A stretch of DNA of 64,000 nt from Mrakia gelida (GCA_024345305.1 BRON01000006.1:1240001-1304000); one strand, 5' to 3'; positions 1-12,000 are shown, numbered from the stretch's first letter. Notes: generated by a model not told the origin, from the letters alone. Made by a program: numbers and translations.

Positions 1-139
1 GTCCCCTTCCTCGCCCAGCCAGGACCTTTCTATCGCTCACCAGCTGCATCGAACCTCACGCCAAGCGTAGGGTCAGCAAGCAAAGAACTAAGATACAGAT
101 GAAGGTTCGGAAGCAAACGAAGAGGGAGCGACTCGCTTT

Positions 140-1880
140 TTAGGAGCTAACAGCGTCAGAAGAGAGACCAAAATTGAAGACGATAGGCCCGGCAATAGTG
201 GTAGCATCGGTAACGTTAGCAGCCTCGGTAGCGGAGGAGATGACTCCGTCTTAAAGGAAGGAGGGAGGGAGGGAGGGAGGAAGAAAAAGAGAGATCAGTT
301 TCAGACGCGCGTTTCGCACCAGAAAGGAAAAGATGCTTAACTCACAAGCAATACCCTGAAGGGTGGAGGGAAGAGTGACGGATCCGTTACTGATAAGGTT
401 GACGGAAGAGGTCAATCCAGAGTAGATGATGACTAAGAGGGAGGGAGAGAAGAGAAGAGAGTCAGCTGGGAGTTTTGCGCGAGTATGGTAAGGAAAGTGG
501 GCTAACGGTTCTCAGTTGCTCCCTCGGTGGAGTTGTAGGTAAGGGAAACAACGTCTCCAGCGGCGTATCCAGCGGCAGGGGAGATGGTGGCCGCAGGGAA
601 CGCGACGACGGGGAGGGTAGGGTTGGTCTCGGGGCACGACGTGATGAAGGCGGCGGCGATGGTGTAAACCTGCGAGAACCCGAGAGGAGTATCCTCGGGT
701 CCAGACCAAGCTGGAAAGAAATTAAGAAGAGAAGAGGAAGTCAGTAGATAGATGAACGACAGGTCGAGGTTGAGGAGGTCAGGCGACGGTCGTCAAACTC
801 ACCAGCTCCCTTGAGGACAGCGCTGTTCAACCAAGCTTGATGCCTGTGAAAGATGAAAGCAATTCCTTGGTCAGCTCTGGAAGGGTCGCCTCATGTGTTC
901 ACTGATCAACTCGAACTTACCTCGCCTCAGTAGTGAGGATGGAACCGGCGGCGGTCTGAAGAAAAGGAAAGTGGGGGAAGACGACGCGTTAGTCGAAGCG
1001 CCGAAAGAACGAAGAGAAGGGGTTTCGACTTTCGACGTAGGCTGGTTCCGTGATGAGAGAGGCAGCTCCAAGGTAGGCGGAAGTTCCGACGTTCTCGATG
1101 ACGGCGGAGAGTCCGAGGACTGAGAGAAGGAAGAGGAGGAAAGTGAGCGACGGCGACGCGAACACGAATCCAACTTGACCTTCACCCACATCCAGTCACT
1201 CCATCGTAGGGGAAGGTGTAGTTGCAAGGAGCGGTAGCATTGCCTCCAAGAGCGGTAGCCAAGAAGGAAACATGCTGAGCCTCGTGCTGTCCAATTTGAA
1301 CGACTCTCTGAAGAAAGGGAGAGGGAAGCGAAGGTTAGAGCGAGCTTGAGGTTATTAAAAAAGAGTTTGACGAAACTTACCTTTCGGACCCAGGTGGGGT
1401 AATCAGCAGCAGTGAATGCAGCCTCGTCAAACTTGCCGAGAGCCTCACTGAAAGGAAGGAAAGAGAGAGGGAGGGGGAGGGAGAAGTGGATCGGGTCAGC
1501 TCGATGGAGGGCAAGAATCCTACTAGAACATCCTGATGATGTACACACGTGTAGAAAGCGTCCTCGAGGTGCTCTGTGAGTAGAATGAAGAGTAAGAAAT
1601 GGGGCGAGAGGAAGAAAACAGTCAATGAGACATTCCGATGACGAGTTTCGACGAATTCGACGAACCAAGAGTGAGGGCGTCTGACGGAAGGAAGGAAAAG
1701 TGAAGGATAGGTCAGTAACGCCCTCTTTACGGAGAGAGAAGGGCGGTCGAAGATGAGGTTCTACTAACATTGAAGGATGGTGGTATCGATGTTGGACGAG
1801 TCTTGTCGAACGGCGAGGGGAGCTGCAATGGCGGCGGTAGCAGCGAAACCGAGAGCGAGAGCAGCGGAGGCAGCAAGCAT
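140..1880 (-). CDS. Secreted ferritin-like domain protein (Rds1-like)
   Basis: The ATG at 1880 opens a typical signal peptide (MLAASAALALGFAATAAIAA) followed by short exons split by GT-AG introns. The spliced reading includes YALTLEHLEDAFY, EALGKFDEAAFTAADYPTW, RVVQIGQHEAQHVSFLATAL, AVIENVGTSAYLGAA and TTEARHQAWLNSA. These are the helix motifs (ExxH and EHE-type metal ligands) of the fungal Ferritin_2 / dessication-related family, known in ascomycetes as Rds1 or late sexual development proteins. The C-terminal part is a beta-rich, Thr/Ser-rich segment (GDVVSLTYNSTEGATE). Translation ends at a TAA at 142-140 after GLSSDAVSS. The product is probably secreted or cell-wall associated. Family members are linked to stress, starvation or sexual development, but no enzymatic role is established. 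I saw no disabling lesion; exon borders were read by eye. Confidence 0.85.
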
Positions 1881-2556
1881 TGTGTGAGGGGGTTGAGGGT
1901 TACGTTGATGGGGTAGTGCGTTGAGGAGAGGTAGAAGTTGAGTGAAGGAGGGGAGGATGTGGTTGAGGAGGAAGAGGAAGAGCGAAGCAAGATGACCTTT
2001 TTGACGAGGAATTCGGCGGCGCGGCCCGCAAAAAATCGATCTCCCAGAAGAAGATGGGCAAAGGATCAGCCCGAGAAGTGGTCGCAGAGAAGGTTTTTCT
2101 CAGGGCAGACGCCGTTTCCTGATTGAAAACAAAGAGGGTCGAAGACTGATCGCACGCAGGCGCGCGGACGCGTCACCTGGGGGTTTTAATGAGGCTGCCA
2201 TCGAAAACGATCTTCTTCGCCTCGTTCACTGCCTTGCTGATCTTGGAGCCGAATCGAATCCTTCCGAAGGATTGCGTAAGATGGCGAACCGAGAAAGAGA
2301 ACAGGACGGGTCGATTTCATTCCAGGAGAAGGGGGGGAAGGTCGTCGTCGTCGAAGGTTTTTTTTTGTATTTGATCCATCGCATCAACTAACTAAAAGCT
2401 AACCGAAGAACGATGTTGGGAGAGATAGAGAGAGAGAGAGAGTATATGTATGTGAGATAGAGAGAGGGGAAAGGTGCCAGATAAATCAAGTAGAGAGAGA
2501 GAAAGAGAACTACGAAACGACGCGACTCGACCAACGACTCCTTCCAAACCCCACCC
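1881..2556. other. Intergenic region upstream of the ferritin-like gene
   Basis: This stretch should hold the promoter of the minus-strand ferritin-like gene. It contains a GA-rich microsatellite around 2425-2520 (runs of GAGAGA). I see no convincing exon, RNA gene or second promoter; the short open frames here are low-complexity. Confidence 0.5.
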
Positions 2557-2790
2557 TGTTGGAAGGTGGCGACTCGCAGAGAGGTCTTACGTAGTAGCTT
2601 AGTAACGCGTCTCGTTCAGTCCCCATGTCAGTAACCCTCCTTAGTGAACAACAGCTTTGTAAGCTACCTTCAGATCACGTGACCATTTCCATAGTATATA
2701 AACCTTTCGAATAGCTAGCTCTATACAGAACAGACTTGAACCACATCCTGCAGACATCCTTGAACTTAAGTGGACCTGGACCACATAACA
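2557..2790 (+). repeat. Solo copia LTR, older subtype
   Basis: It begins TGTTGGAAGGTGGCGACTCG and runs through the conserved GATCACGTGACC box and TATATAAACC to a degenerate ACATAACA end. It matches the 227-230 bp LTR of the intact copia elements in this window. It carries the GTAACCCTCCTTAGTGAAC variant also found in the 3' LTR of element A but not in the young LTRs. No internal region is attached. The flanks (CACCC left, ACCGA right) do not form a target-site duplication. Confidence 0.9.
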
Positions 2791-3456
2791 ACCGACTCGT
2801 TCAAGTCCTCCCCTTCCCGACCCGACGCTCTGATGCTTTCAAACGAAACCTTACTCACAGTCGGCAAGAATATAATAGTCATAGGCTTATCCGGAAGCGG
2901 AACCTTCCGTTTTCCACCAGCGATATCAGTCTTGGTTGGGTAGGATCTGAGTTGACCGTTGAGATCGACAGCTCAGGGAGCTCTCCTGTAAGAAATGAGA
3001 GTCTTTGGACTTGATTCGTGAAGGAAGAGGTAGGGACGAGTGATAAGGCGAGAGAGAAAGGAAAAGGAGTAGCGTTGTTGAGCGTGGTTCGCGATGGAGG
3101 GAAGAAGAGAGACTCGATGAGTTTTCAAAGGTGAAACGAGATGAAGATCGTGGTTGGGAGGCAAAGGGCCTGCTTCTTTTATACTAATACCAACACAGTT
3201 CATGGAAAGTGCTAGAACGTTCTAAGAGAAACCTATGGAAGGAATGAGGCCTTGGTATCGAGATAACCGATGCGAGATCAAAGGGAAAGCAAAGGGTTCT
3301 AACCGTATGCGCGCCCCATCAGAGCTCTGATCGGCCCCTCGACGTCAAGTCGACTTGACGGATCCGAAGGGGTTAGGGGGAGGGGGGGGGGGGGGGGGGG
3401 GGGGGGGGCGACAATTGGAGGAGAGGTTGGTTAGGTTGGTGGAGGATGGAAGGGTG
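2791..3456. other. Intergenic, with a 27-G homopolymer
   Basis: No gene is supported. The notable feature is an uninterrupted run of 27 G at 3382-3408, just left of the next LTR. The rest is purine-rich with only short frames. Confidence 0.5.
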
Positions 3457-3686
3457 TGTTGTTGGGTCGTCCACTTGAGCTTAGGGAAGTCTGCAGGATG
3501 TGGTTCAACGCTTATAGTATAAAGCTAGCTACTCGAAAGGTTTATATACTATGGAAATGGTCACGTGATCTGAAGGTAGCTTACAAAGAAGTAGATTACA
3601 AAGGAGGGTTACTGACACGGGAATTGAACGAGACGCGTTACTGAGCTACTACGTGATACCTCTCTGCGAGTCGCCACCTTCCAACA
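3457..3686 (-). repeat. Solo copia LTR, minus orientation
   Basis: The plus strand reads TGTTGTTGGGTCGTCC at the left end and CGCCACCTTCCAACA at the right end, the reverse complement of the family LTR. It has the older TTACAAAGGAGGGTTACTGAC variant. It is intact at both ends, 230 bp, without internal sequence. The flanks (GGGTG and GGTCA) are not a target duplication. Confidence 0.92.
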
Positions 3687-3688
3687 GG

Positions 3689-4144
3689 TCAATCCGGGAG
3701 GGACATGGTTCTGCCGCTTCTTCCGCCGGTAGAAGGAAGATTTTCAAAAGAGCAGCTCACCTCGAGCGTAGCCCATCCTACTCCTAGACCAGAAACGATT
3801 CTAGCCCCCTTCCCTTCTGGCCTGGAGGCGTACGCGCCCCATCCGAAAGTCGTGAAACATCCCCAGCCGAACGCCAGATAGAAGATGGGCGTGAGAAGCC
3901 AGACAGGTCCTACGAGGACGGCCATGGTAAACCAGAACTTTCGAGTTCTAGGTTTGCGAGTAAGGGAGGGAGGACGGTGGAGGAGTCGGTAGATTATGAG
4001 CGGGAGGAGAACGCTGAGGGAGGAGAGGACGAGTGGAGTGAAGACGGCGGGTTGGGTTGGTGGAGAAAGACGAAAAGGGGTACGAAGGAAGAGCTCATGG
4101 TGGTCGAGGGGGAGGGAGTGGAGTGGAAGAAAGAACTGGATCAC
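3689..4144 (-). pseudogene. Possible membrane-protein exon cut off by the LTR at 3457-3686
   Basis: A minus-strand open frame encodes two hydrophobic stretches (PLVLSSLSVLLPLIIY and MAVLVGPVWLLTPIFYLAFG) followed by WGCFTTFGWGAYASRPEG. A good donor (GAG|GTGAGC) follows LGVGWATLE near 3760, but the next exon would fall in or beyond the LTR. No ATG precedes the hydrophobic part, so the 5' exon is unassigned. I do not recognise the family. It may be the remnant of a gene interrupted by the retroelement. Confidence 0.3.
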
Positions 4145-6213
4145 TATTTATGAAACGTGGGTGGAGGTATGGAAGAAAGATGAAAGAAAGAGAGCAAGCT
4201 CGTGAATACGGAGGCGTGGCTCTTCATCCTTCTCTCCGCTCGTCCCCACCCAAAACGACGACCTTCCAAACTAAACTTTCTTGTTCCAGCGGATCTTGCT
4301 TCGACCCTCCCTTCACCCTCTAGCGCAAAGGAACCCTCTCCCCTCTATTCGGTCGGCTTACGCTTCAACGACGAATTCCCCACGCATCCCTCCTCCGGCC
4401 CTCTTCGCCTTCGCCTTCGCCAATACAACAACATAAAAAGTCAGAAAAAAAAGAAAAAAGGGAGGTTCATGTTCTCAAAGAAGAAGAAAATACTACGTCA
4501 GAAAAGAAAAAAAAAAGGAAACAAGAGAAAAAGTATACCGCTACTAGTAAAAAAAGCTCCCGCACGCACCCTCCTTCTTCGCCTTCGCCTTTGCCATTGG
4601 TCTTCTTCCTTTTTCTGTATGGTGGAGGAGTAGATCAGGAGGAGGACATGTCGCCCAGGCTCGACTTGAGCTGGGCTAGGATTGGAGGTGCGAAGCTCTG
4701 AGAAAGAGAAGACCAAAGTCTGAGCTTCAAAGAGGTGAGCTTCGTTCGTTCTCTCCCAACGAGTTAAACCACCCTTCCCGACCTGTCGGTCACACTCGCT
4801 ACTTTGAGCTGAACTCCAGGAGGTCGCAGGAAAGGAGCAAAGACGAGTAGTCTTTCGCTCCCCTCGTGAGATGTATCTTCGCACGTTTGAGTTTCACAGC
4901 TCCTGATCTTCGACGTTTACACGCTTTCCCACACTTTTCGACCCCTCTGCGCCTCTTCGGTCCTTAGCGAGAAAGGCAGATGGCATGCAGCCCTTGAATC
5001 GATCCGTTCATTCAAACCCGCTGTTCCAAGCTATCGGGAAGGTTCTTTTCTTCCCTTTCTGGCTAGCTCTTCCGAGCTAGCTGGTCTCAATTTGTGGAAT
5101 GTTCAAGAAGACATTTAGACCCACAACCGTGGAACTGGACCCCGCACGTCATCGAGTTTGAGCCCTCGAGACCTCTCTTCCATCCTCCTTTTGCTCATTG
5201 TAAGTCAAACAGCTCAAGCACACACAATCAGCTTGCAATTCTGGTCCACCTGAGAACATGCCCATGCAGTACTGTGAGTCTCCTTATCAGTCGAAGGAGT
5301 AAGGCAAGAAGAGGAAGGGAATTCGGATTTTGATGGCCCGCTGCGATTGGAGAGCTACCAAGGCATGGTCCCTTCTTTTGAGAGCTCACTTTCTGACTCT
5401 GCCCTTCTCTTTGCTCAGTACATAGGTGCTATCTGCGACCGATCCTTCTCCCGCCCTCAACACCTCGTCGTTCGCTTCCACCTTTTGTTCTCTTCCTCTC
5501 CGGGCTCTCTTTCGTTCCTGTCCGTCCCTGTTTGGCTTGTCTTCTCCTTCTCCTCCTCTTTCTTCCTCCACAGAGACACAATCGCATCCATACGGGAGAA
5601 GCTCCTTACAGTCAGTCTTTGCTCCTAGTAGGAGTAGCTTGAGGGACTCGAAGACTCCGGGAGAAGGAAGGCAATAGGCAACTGTGCGTGACCTCCACTG
5701 ACCTTTCCCGTCTGTCCTTCAGAATGCCTCTCGTGTATAGACTCTTTCAAAAGGGCGTGAGTGCTCCACTATACTCAACACCATCTTCTTCGGCCGTAGG
5801 TCTATCCGAGACGGAAATTTGATGAAACGGTTTGGCCCGGGTTCGGTGGTTGGACAAGCTGACCTGCCTCTCTCTGATTCCTGTGGTCGTTCTACTACAG
5901 TGACATGCTGAAGCTGCAGGAGACAGCCTCTGGGTCTTCTAAGCGGAAACCTAGCGGACGGAAACCAACACCGTTTGCGTCACCAGGAAAAGACACAGAG
6001 GAAACGCGGGAAGATGGGCAGCGATTGACTACGCGTCAGTCAGGAGGCGTGCCTTTGAGGTTGGAGAAGTCAGAAATGGAGGAGTGTTGGCACAACGATG
6101 ACAGCCTTAGTGAGTGCTGGTAGATCTCTGAAGAGTTGGGCCTTTAAGTATTTAGAGTTGCGTCCAGAAGTAGACGGTGCTGAACCGTTGCGTGCATTTT
6201 TTGTCACCTCAAC
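4145..6213. other. No recognised gene
   Basis: Several short frames exist. One minus-strand segment near 4640-4700 (SFAPPILAQLKSSLGDMSSS, stop) sits behind a good acceptor and could be the last exon of a lost gene. A plus-strand frame at 5905-6123 is Lys/Ser-rich. Neither connects to other exons. An A-rich tract lies at about 4440-4540. I cannot support a gene here. Confidence 0.4.
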
Positions 6214-7195
6214 TTGGTTTCTTCAGACCTTCAATCTTCACCACTCCCTTCCCCCTCGGCGTCTACCTCTACCGTCATCGCTACTTCACCCCTTTCCTTC
6301 TTATATCCTCACACTATCAATCAAGCCCTCCATCCTTATCCTGATCCCATCACCACCCTCCCCTTCAATCCCTTCGCGACCGCCTTCTACGGCCCTTTCA
6401 CATCGGCCTCCCTTTCTGAACTCCACCCTCTCAATCATCCTCCTCCTCTCTCGGCAGGCCCCAGGCCAGGAACGGTCTTCAATCCCGACATACTTTGACA
6501 GTTAGGTGTCGTCTCTCCTGTCGCCGAGTTTGGCGCGTTCGGAGGAGGAGGAGGAGCAGGGGAAGACGGAATGCACTGGGATGGAGGGATAAACCATTGT
6601 CTCTCCGAGGATCTTGCGATGTGGGAGGGCACCCTTTTATCGCCTCTGCCACCAGGAGCCCCTCCCACTACCGCGTTTACCAACTCCACCTCTGCACCCT
6701 TATCCATCTTCCCCACCCAACCCGCTTTCGACCCTCCCTCCTTCTTCAACCTCAACACGTTCCCTTTCAACCATTCCGCTTCCACATACACAACCCCTCC
6801 CTCCGCTTCTTCGCTATCTACCATCCTCACTTGGAGGGATCCTATCCAAGACTACGCGTCCTCTTTCTACTCCTTCAATATCGCCATACTCTCAACCCTC
6901 CCACTCCTCAAAGGAACAGCCCCCGCACATGTTGAGAAACTACACTACCAATCCCATCTTCAACGCCACGTCAATCCTCACCTTGGAACCCCTCCTCCCC
7001 TCTACACTCCTCAAATCCCTCTCGGAATCCAAGAAGACGACCACCATCATTACTTCGAAAGAAGACTCGGGGGGAATCAGCTACAACCCGATTTTCTGAG
7101 CGTCCTCCCAATGACCATCTTTGAGAGGAGAAGTCTTAGGAAGGCGCTGGTCGAGGCAGAGATAACCTAGACGGAGCAGTGAAGGGATAGGGAAG
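6214..7195 (+). pseudogene. Decayed gene with in-frame TGA and later frameshift, unrecognised
   Basis: An exon-like frame follows an acceptor (TTTCTTCAG) near 6230 and reads through FNPFATAFYGPFTSASLSEL to GTVFNPDI. There an in-frame TGA occurs at about 6496. The same frame then resumes as GVVSPVAEFGAFGGGG, HWDGGINHCLSEDLAMWEG and LTWRDPIQDYASSFYSFNIA. After LPLLKG near 6910 the protein-like reading moves to another frame (LRNYTTNPIFNATSILTLEP, ending at 7099). An LTR follows at 7196. Composition looks protein-like across both lesions, which suggests a former gene rather than noise. I do not recognise the family. Unrecognised introns could explain part of the pattern. Confidence 0.4.
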
Positions 7196-7350
7196 TGTTG
7201 GAACGGTGGCGACTCGCAGAGAAGTATCACGTAGTAGTTTAGCAACGCTTCTCGTTTGATCCTCGTGTCAGCAACCATTATTTGTAACCAACTTCTGCGT
7301 AAGCTACCTTCAGATCATGTGACCATTTACATAGTATATAAACCTTTCGA
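7196..7350 (+). repeat. 3'-truncated copia LTR
   Basis: It starts TGTTGGAACGGTGGCGACTC, has the CATGTGAC variant of the usual CACGTGAC box and the TATATAAACC box, and stops abruptly after CTTTCGA. About 75 bp of the LTR 3' end is missing. It is the most diverged copy here. It separates two gene remnants. Confidence 0.9.
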
Positions 7351-7450
7351 AGTCCTTTTCTGTTTGTTCTTCTCGTTGTTTCTCTTTCCTTCGTATATTA
7401 TGTCCCTGAAGCTGACCACCGACCTCTTTGTCTTCACTTCACTGTCCAGG

Positions 7451-8013
7451 TTCTCACAAGATTTGGGACAAGAAGTGTTCGTCTCGCGTCGCTCGGTTTT
7501 CGTTTCTCTCGACTGACCTCTGTTCGATTCGCCCCGAAAGGCGGAATCGCAGCTCTTCTACTCGAATCAGTTCTCACCTCCACCCTCACGCTTCACGACA
7601 TCACCGTCGATACTACCGGATCCTCCTTTCACCACCTTCCTTCGTCTGAGGAGATCTCGACACTCTCGTCGGAAGAAAAGATCCAGAAGCTGCTTCACAG
7701 CGTTGGCGGCACTGGAGATGGGGGAGACGGGGAGAGCAAGGAGGTCGGTCTCTTCAGAACATCTCACTTGAGTGGGCACAAGTACTCGGGAGTCATGATT
7801 GTGCTTTTTTTTCCAACTCGACGCGTCTGCCGGGAAGGACTGATCGCCTGGAACTGACTTTCCTTCTCCCTCGTCCCTCCCTTTGGAGTTCGACCTCGAG
7901 ATTGCGTCGCCATCGTGGAGAAGACGATCTTGAAGGGCGAGATCCTGGCGGAACACTTGAGGGGAGGAGGAAACTTGACGAGGGAGAAAAGGAAGAGTTT
8001 GCTGGATTGGTAG
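7451..8013 (+). pseudogene. Sucrase/ferredoxin-like (Apd1/Aim32-type) gene, 5' part lost
   Basis: Splicing out 7477-7540 (GTTCGT...GAAAG) joins SHKIWDKK to CGIAALLLESVL, the HKxRDxRCGI motif of the Suc_Fer-like thioredoxin-fold family (Apd1, Aim32). Downstream come SHLSGHKYSGVMIV, the conserved GGHKxAGNxI metal-site region with its histidine, and PRDCVAIVEKTILKGEIL...LRGG, the normal C-terminus, ending at TAG 8011-8013. The family's N-terminal CxxC segment is absent: an LTR fragment ends only 100 bp upstream. The WYGRV segment between the last two exons is also not clean. Family members bind a 2Fe-2S cluster and act in redox or copper tolerance. This copy is probably non-functional. Confidence 0.65.
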
Positions 8014-9052
8014 GATACGTAGGCTTAGAGATCGGTACGGTTGTTTTGCCGTTCTAGAGTCCAGGAAAAGCGAAGAACGAAAGCGAAAGCAGAGTCGACG
8101 CGACGCGGAAAGACTAACTGCGAGTTATATGCCGACGGCGTCAAAATTGCGTCAAGTTGGAGTCATAGACTTACATAAGAAGCTGTCTTTTAACCCAAGA
8201 AAAGTCGACTGCTGATAGCGCGACGAGGCTTTCGGATCGCGCGGGTGCAGCCACAGAAAGATGCGGTTTTCTGACGACGCGTGAGCCAAGAACTGCTATC
8301 CTCCGAGACCCGCGGTCCTGTCTCGAAGATCTCTCTCGATTTAGAACACGCTGGGAATCAGCGCGTCCGGCGAGACAGCCAAAGCGAGCTCCCTCATGCT
8401 CCTCTTCTGCCTCTGCCGCTTCTGACCGCCGAAAAGCAGTCGAGTTGCGAGATTTCAATCTGCAGGAAAACCTTCTTAGACCAAAGCTGGGTCCTTTGCT
8501 TATCCAGAGAGAACGTTTTTCCACACCTCGAGGGCGGTTTAAAAGACGAAGGCCGTCGGCTTGAGTGCTTGGCAGATTTTGACCGCCATGCTTCGACGAC
8601 CTCGAAGACGCCTGAGATATCCTCTGCCTGCCTAAAGGTCGAGGCTTCTGACGTGGAGCAGCATCAGAGACGATGGGTCTGCTGGGAAGTTTTTCTCCAG
8701 GGCGATCGAGGAAAGGGCGGTCGGCTGTTTTCAGCCCTCCAAACTCGTCACTTCCCCTCGCCTGAGGGATTTCTTTTATACCAACGCCAGCGCTCTCCAC
8801 CGCTTGCGGCTTGGCCCTGGTCTCCCAATCTTGCCAAGGTCCTTGAAAAATGACCCCCTCGCTGCTGCATCCGGCTTCCTTCTCTCCAACCACCACCTTC
8901 TGATTCTATCAGCAAGAAAAAACTATCGCTCCCTCGATTTCTCCTCCCTCCGCTCCTTCTGCTCCTTCGCCTCGGGTCCCATCTCGATCCAACGCCCAAG
9001 CTCCAGCCAGCTTCCTCTTCCCCAACCAACCACCTCCCTCGCCAACAACAAC
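8014..9052. promoter_or_regulatory. Upstream region of the ENA ATPase gene
   Basis: About 1 kb lies between the previous pseudogene and the ATPase start. Long open frames occur on both strands but look like by-products of GC-rich DNA, with no domain or splice pattern. The last 150 bp before 9053 are pyrimidine-rich with CCAACAACAACATGG around the start, as expected for a fungal 5' leader. I see no clear TATA box. Confidence 0.4.
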
Positions 9053-12000
9053 ATGGTTCCTCCTCCCGCCTTTGTGGCTCCTGCTCCTCCTCTGCCTGGA
9101 CCAGCTCATACGACGGACGCCGAGCTCATCCTGCAAGCCCTCGAGTCCGACGCTCGTCTCGGTCTCTCGGATGCCAAAGCTCTCAAGCTCAAAGGCGTCT
9201 ACGGACTCAACCAGATTAAACCTCCCGAGAAACCATCCGTGAGTCCATCCTTCCCTTTTCTAGGTCTTTGAATCTGGCAGGATCGAGAGCAGGTAGGAGA
9301 ACTGAGAAGCGAGGAGAGCTGAACTCGACTTCCACTCCTTCCTCCCCCGCCTTTCAGCCTTGGAAACTCCTCGGTCGTCAGGTCGCCAATGCCATGACGT
9401 GAGTCCTAGCCAACTCCTTTTACCTGAACATTCATTAAAATACTGATTTGATCCCTGTTCTCTCTGCTCAGCGTCGTTCTGCTCGCCTGTATGGCCGTCT
9501 CTGTGCGTCTTTCCTTTCCGGTCGTTCCTCCGAGACACCACCTCCCACACCTTTTCTGTCACAGTTCGGAACTCAGTCCTGGATCGAAGCTGGTGTCATC
9601 TTCGCCCTGGTCGTTCTCAACGTTTCAGGCCAGTACATTCCGATCTCAACCGCGTTCGGCGTACCGAGGCTGACCTTCTTCCTTCCTCTCGCTCACCTTG
9701 CAGTCGGCTTCTTCCAAGAATGGAAAGCCGAGAAGACCGTCGCCGCTCTCGCTTCAGTTGGATCTCCCACCGCTACCGTCATCCGAAACGGAGGGGGCAA
9801 GGCTGGAAGTGATGGAGTAACCTCGACGATCGAGGTCGAAGACGTCGTGCCGTTCGTTCTTTCTCCTCTTCCTTCTCGAAGGACTGTCAGCTTACCATCT
9901 TTCTTGTACGTTATCCTCACAGCGGAGATATCATCATCCTCACCAACGGAGACGTCGTCCCCGCGGACGCACGAATTCTTCCCGAGTACATCTCTGCCCT
10001 TGAAACCGACGAGGCCCTCCTCACTGGAGAGTCCCTTCCCGTCTCCAAGAAGACCGCTGTCCTGACTGAGGTCGACTGCCCAGTTGGAGACAAAAAGAAC
10101 ATGGTCGGTTACCTTCTTTCTCATTGTTCTTCGCCGCAACAAGGAATCTGACTCTCGTTCCCTCGACGATCGACGCGTCTCGCAGGTCTTCGCCGGATCT
10201 CAAGTCACCAAAGGTCGAGCTCGTTGCGTCGTCGTCGCCACCGGAATGGGAACCGAGCTCGGAAAGATCGCCGAGGCCATGGAGAGGAAGGAGGTCGTGA
10301 AAATAACTGGATTTGCCGCTAAGTGGTACAAGTTCAAGGTCATCCTCGGAGTCGCCGGAACCACCCCTCTTCAGATCAAGCTCAACACCCTCGCCTACAT
10401 CCTCCTCGGAGTCGCTCTTCTGCTCGCCTTCGTTGTGGTCGCCTCCACTGCTTTCACTGACGTTCCGATGTCCAGTTCGTTCTCTTCCCTTCTTCTCCGA
10501 CCGCGTCGAACCCCTTTGCTCGACCTGACCTCCTCTTCCCCACCTTTTTTGCAGTGGCTACCTATGCCGTCGCTACTGCCGTCTCGATTCTTCCCACCTC
10601 TCTCATCGCCGTCGTCTCGCTCACACTCGCTACCGCCTCTCGAGAGCTCGCCGCCAAGAACGCTCTCGTCCGTCGAATGGACGCCATCGAGTCTTTGAGT
10701 GTTGTCACCGACATCTGCTCAGATAAGACTGGTACGATTACCGTAGGAAAGATGGGTCAGTCCGATTTTTATTTCCTGGTCTTGCAACTTTTCCTCGTCT
10801 TCGCGTTTCCAGCGAGCTCACTCCTCTCCTCTTTCTGTCTTGCAGTCGTCAAGAAAGCGTGGATCCCTGTCTCGACCGCGTTCCCTACGCAGGAACAACG
10901 CGCGCAGATCGACATCGTCCGAGGTCAAGCTTACGCTGCCGAGAGCGGCTCCGAGTTCGTCCCTATCTCTCCTCCGTCACTCGGATCTTCACTATCTCGC
11001 GCGTCTGACTCCCACCTCCTCCGTCAGCCCCTTCTACCCTCGAGGAATCGTCCGAGCTCTTTCTCGATCTCGAGTCCCCGGCCGATCTCAAACCACCGAC
11101 TCTGGAATCACTACTCTCTCGACGACATCCGAGGAGGAAGAGGACGACGACATCACCTCGGAGGACGTGATCCGACCCAGCGAGCTCGAGGACGCTTTCA
11201 AGAACCTCGTCCTCTGCTCCAGTCTCTGCAACATGGCCACCCTCAGCAAGGGGAAGGAGGACAGGTGGAACGCCGCCGGAGATGCTACAGGTTCGTTCGA
11301 CCTCGCTCCGCCTTTGGCTTCTGATCTCTCGCGTTTGCTGACCCTTTCTCTCCTTCGTCCTCCTTTTCCATAGAAATTGCTCTCCAAGTCTTCGCTCACA
11401 AACTCGGTCACGGAAAGCCTCATCTCACCCACCCTAAGAAGCGATCCGCCGATGGAGATCACCTCGCCGCCGTCGAATCTCGAACGAGCGAGAAGGTTGG
11501 AGTCAAGAAGGTCGCGATGGACGGACACTACGAGATCGTCGTCGAGTACCCTTTCGACTCGTCGGTCAAGAGGATGAGCACTGTGAGAACTTCCCATTTT
11601 CCTCCTCCGTTGCGCGAAGCCCCGATCTGATCAAATCGTTTCCTTTCCTTTCCTCGTCTCTCAGGTCTGGAAGTACGAGGACTCCGAAGCCACCGAGAAG
11701 GCCGACATGTTGGCTCTCATGAAGGGAGCTGTCGAACGAATCCTCGACCGATGCACCTTCATCGGACTCAGCCCGGATACCCAAGTCAAGATCGACGACG
11801 AGAAGCGAGAGGAGATCATCGCTCGGATGGACACCCTCGCCGCCGAAGGTCTTCGAGTTCTCGGTCTTGGTGCTCGAGTCATGCCTCGAGAGCAGGAGGA
11901 TGAGGTGAGGGAGATGAAGAGAGACGATCTTGAGAAGGGATTCTGCTTCTTGGGTCTCGTTGGAATCTAGTGAGTCTCAAGTTTAGTTGTCGAGTCCGTT

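Noticed and set aside
871..1770. A 299-codon minus-strand frame over the ferritin-like gene
   Set aside because: It crosses several clear GT-AG introns of the ferritin-like gene. Only pieces of it correspond to true exons.
4441..4540. Lys-rich plus-strand frame over an A-rich tract
   Set aside because: Its Lys content comes from the poly-A/AAG tract. There is no conserved sequence and no splice sites of note.
8171..8896. A 241-codon minus-strand frame upstream of the ATPase
   Set aside because: It has overlapping long frames on both strands, Arg/Ser-rich composition, no motif and no splice support. It is most likely GC-driven.
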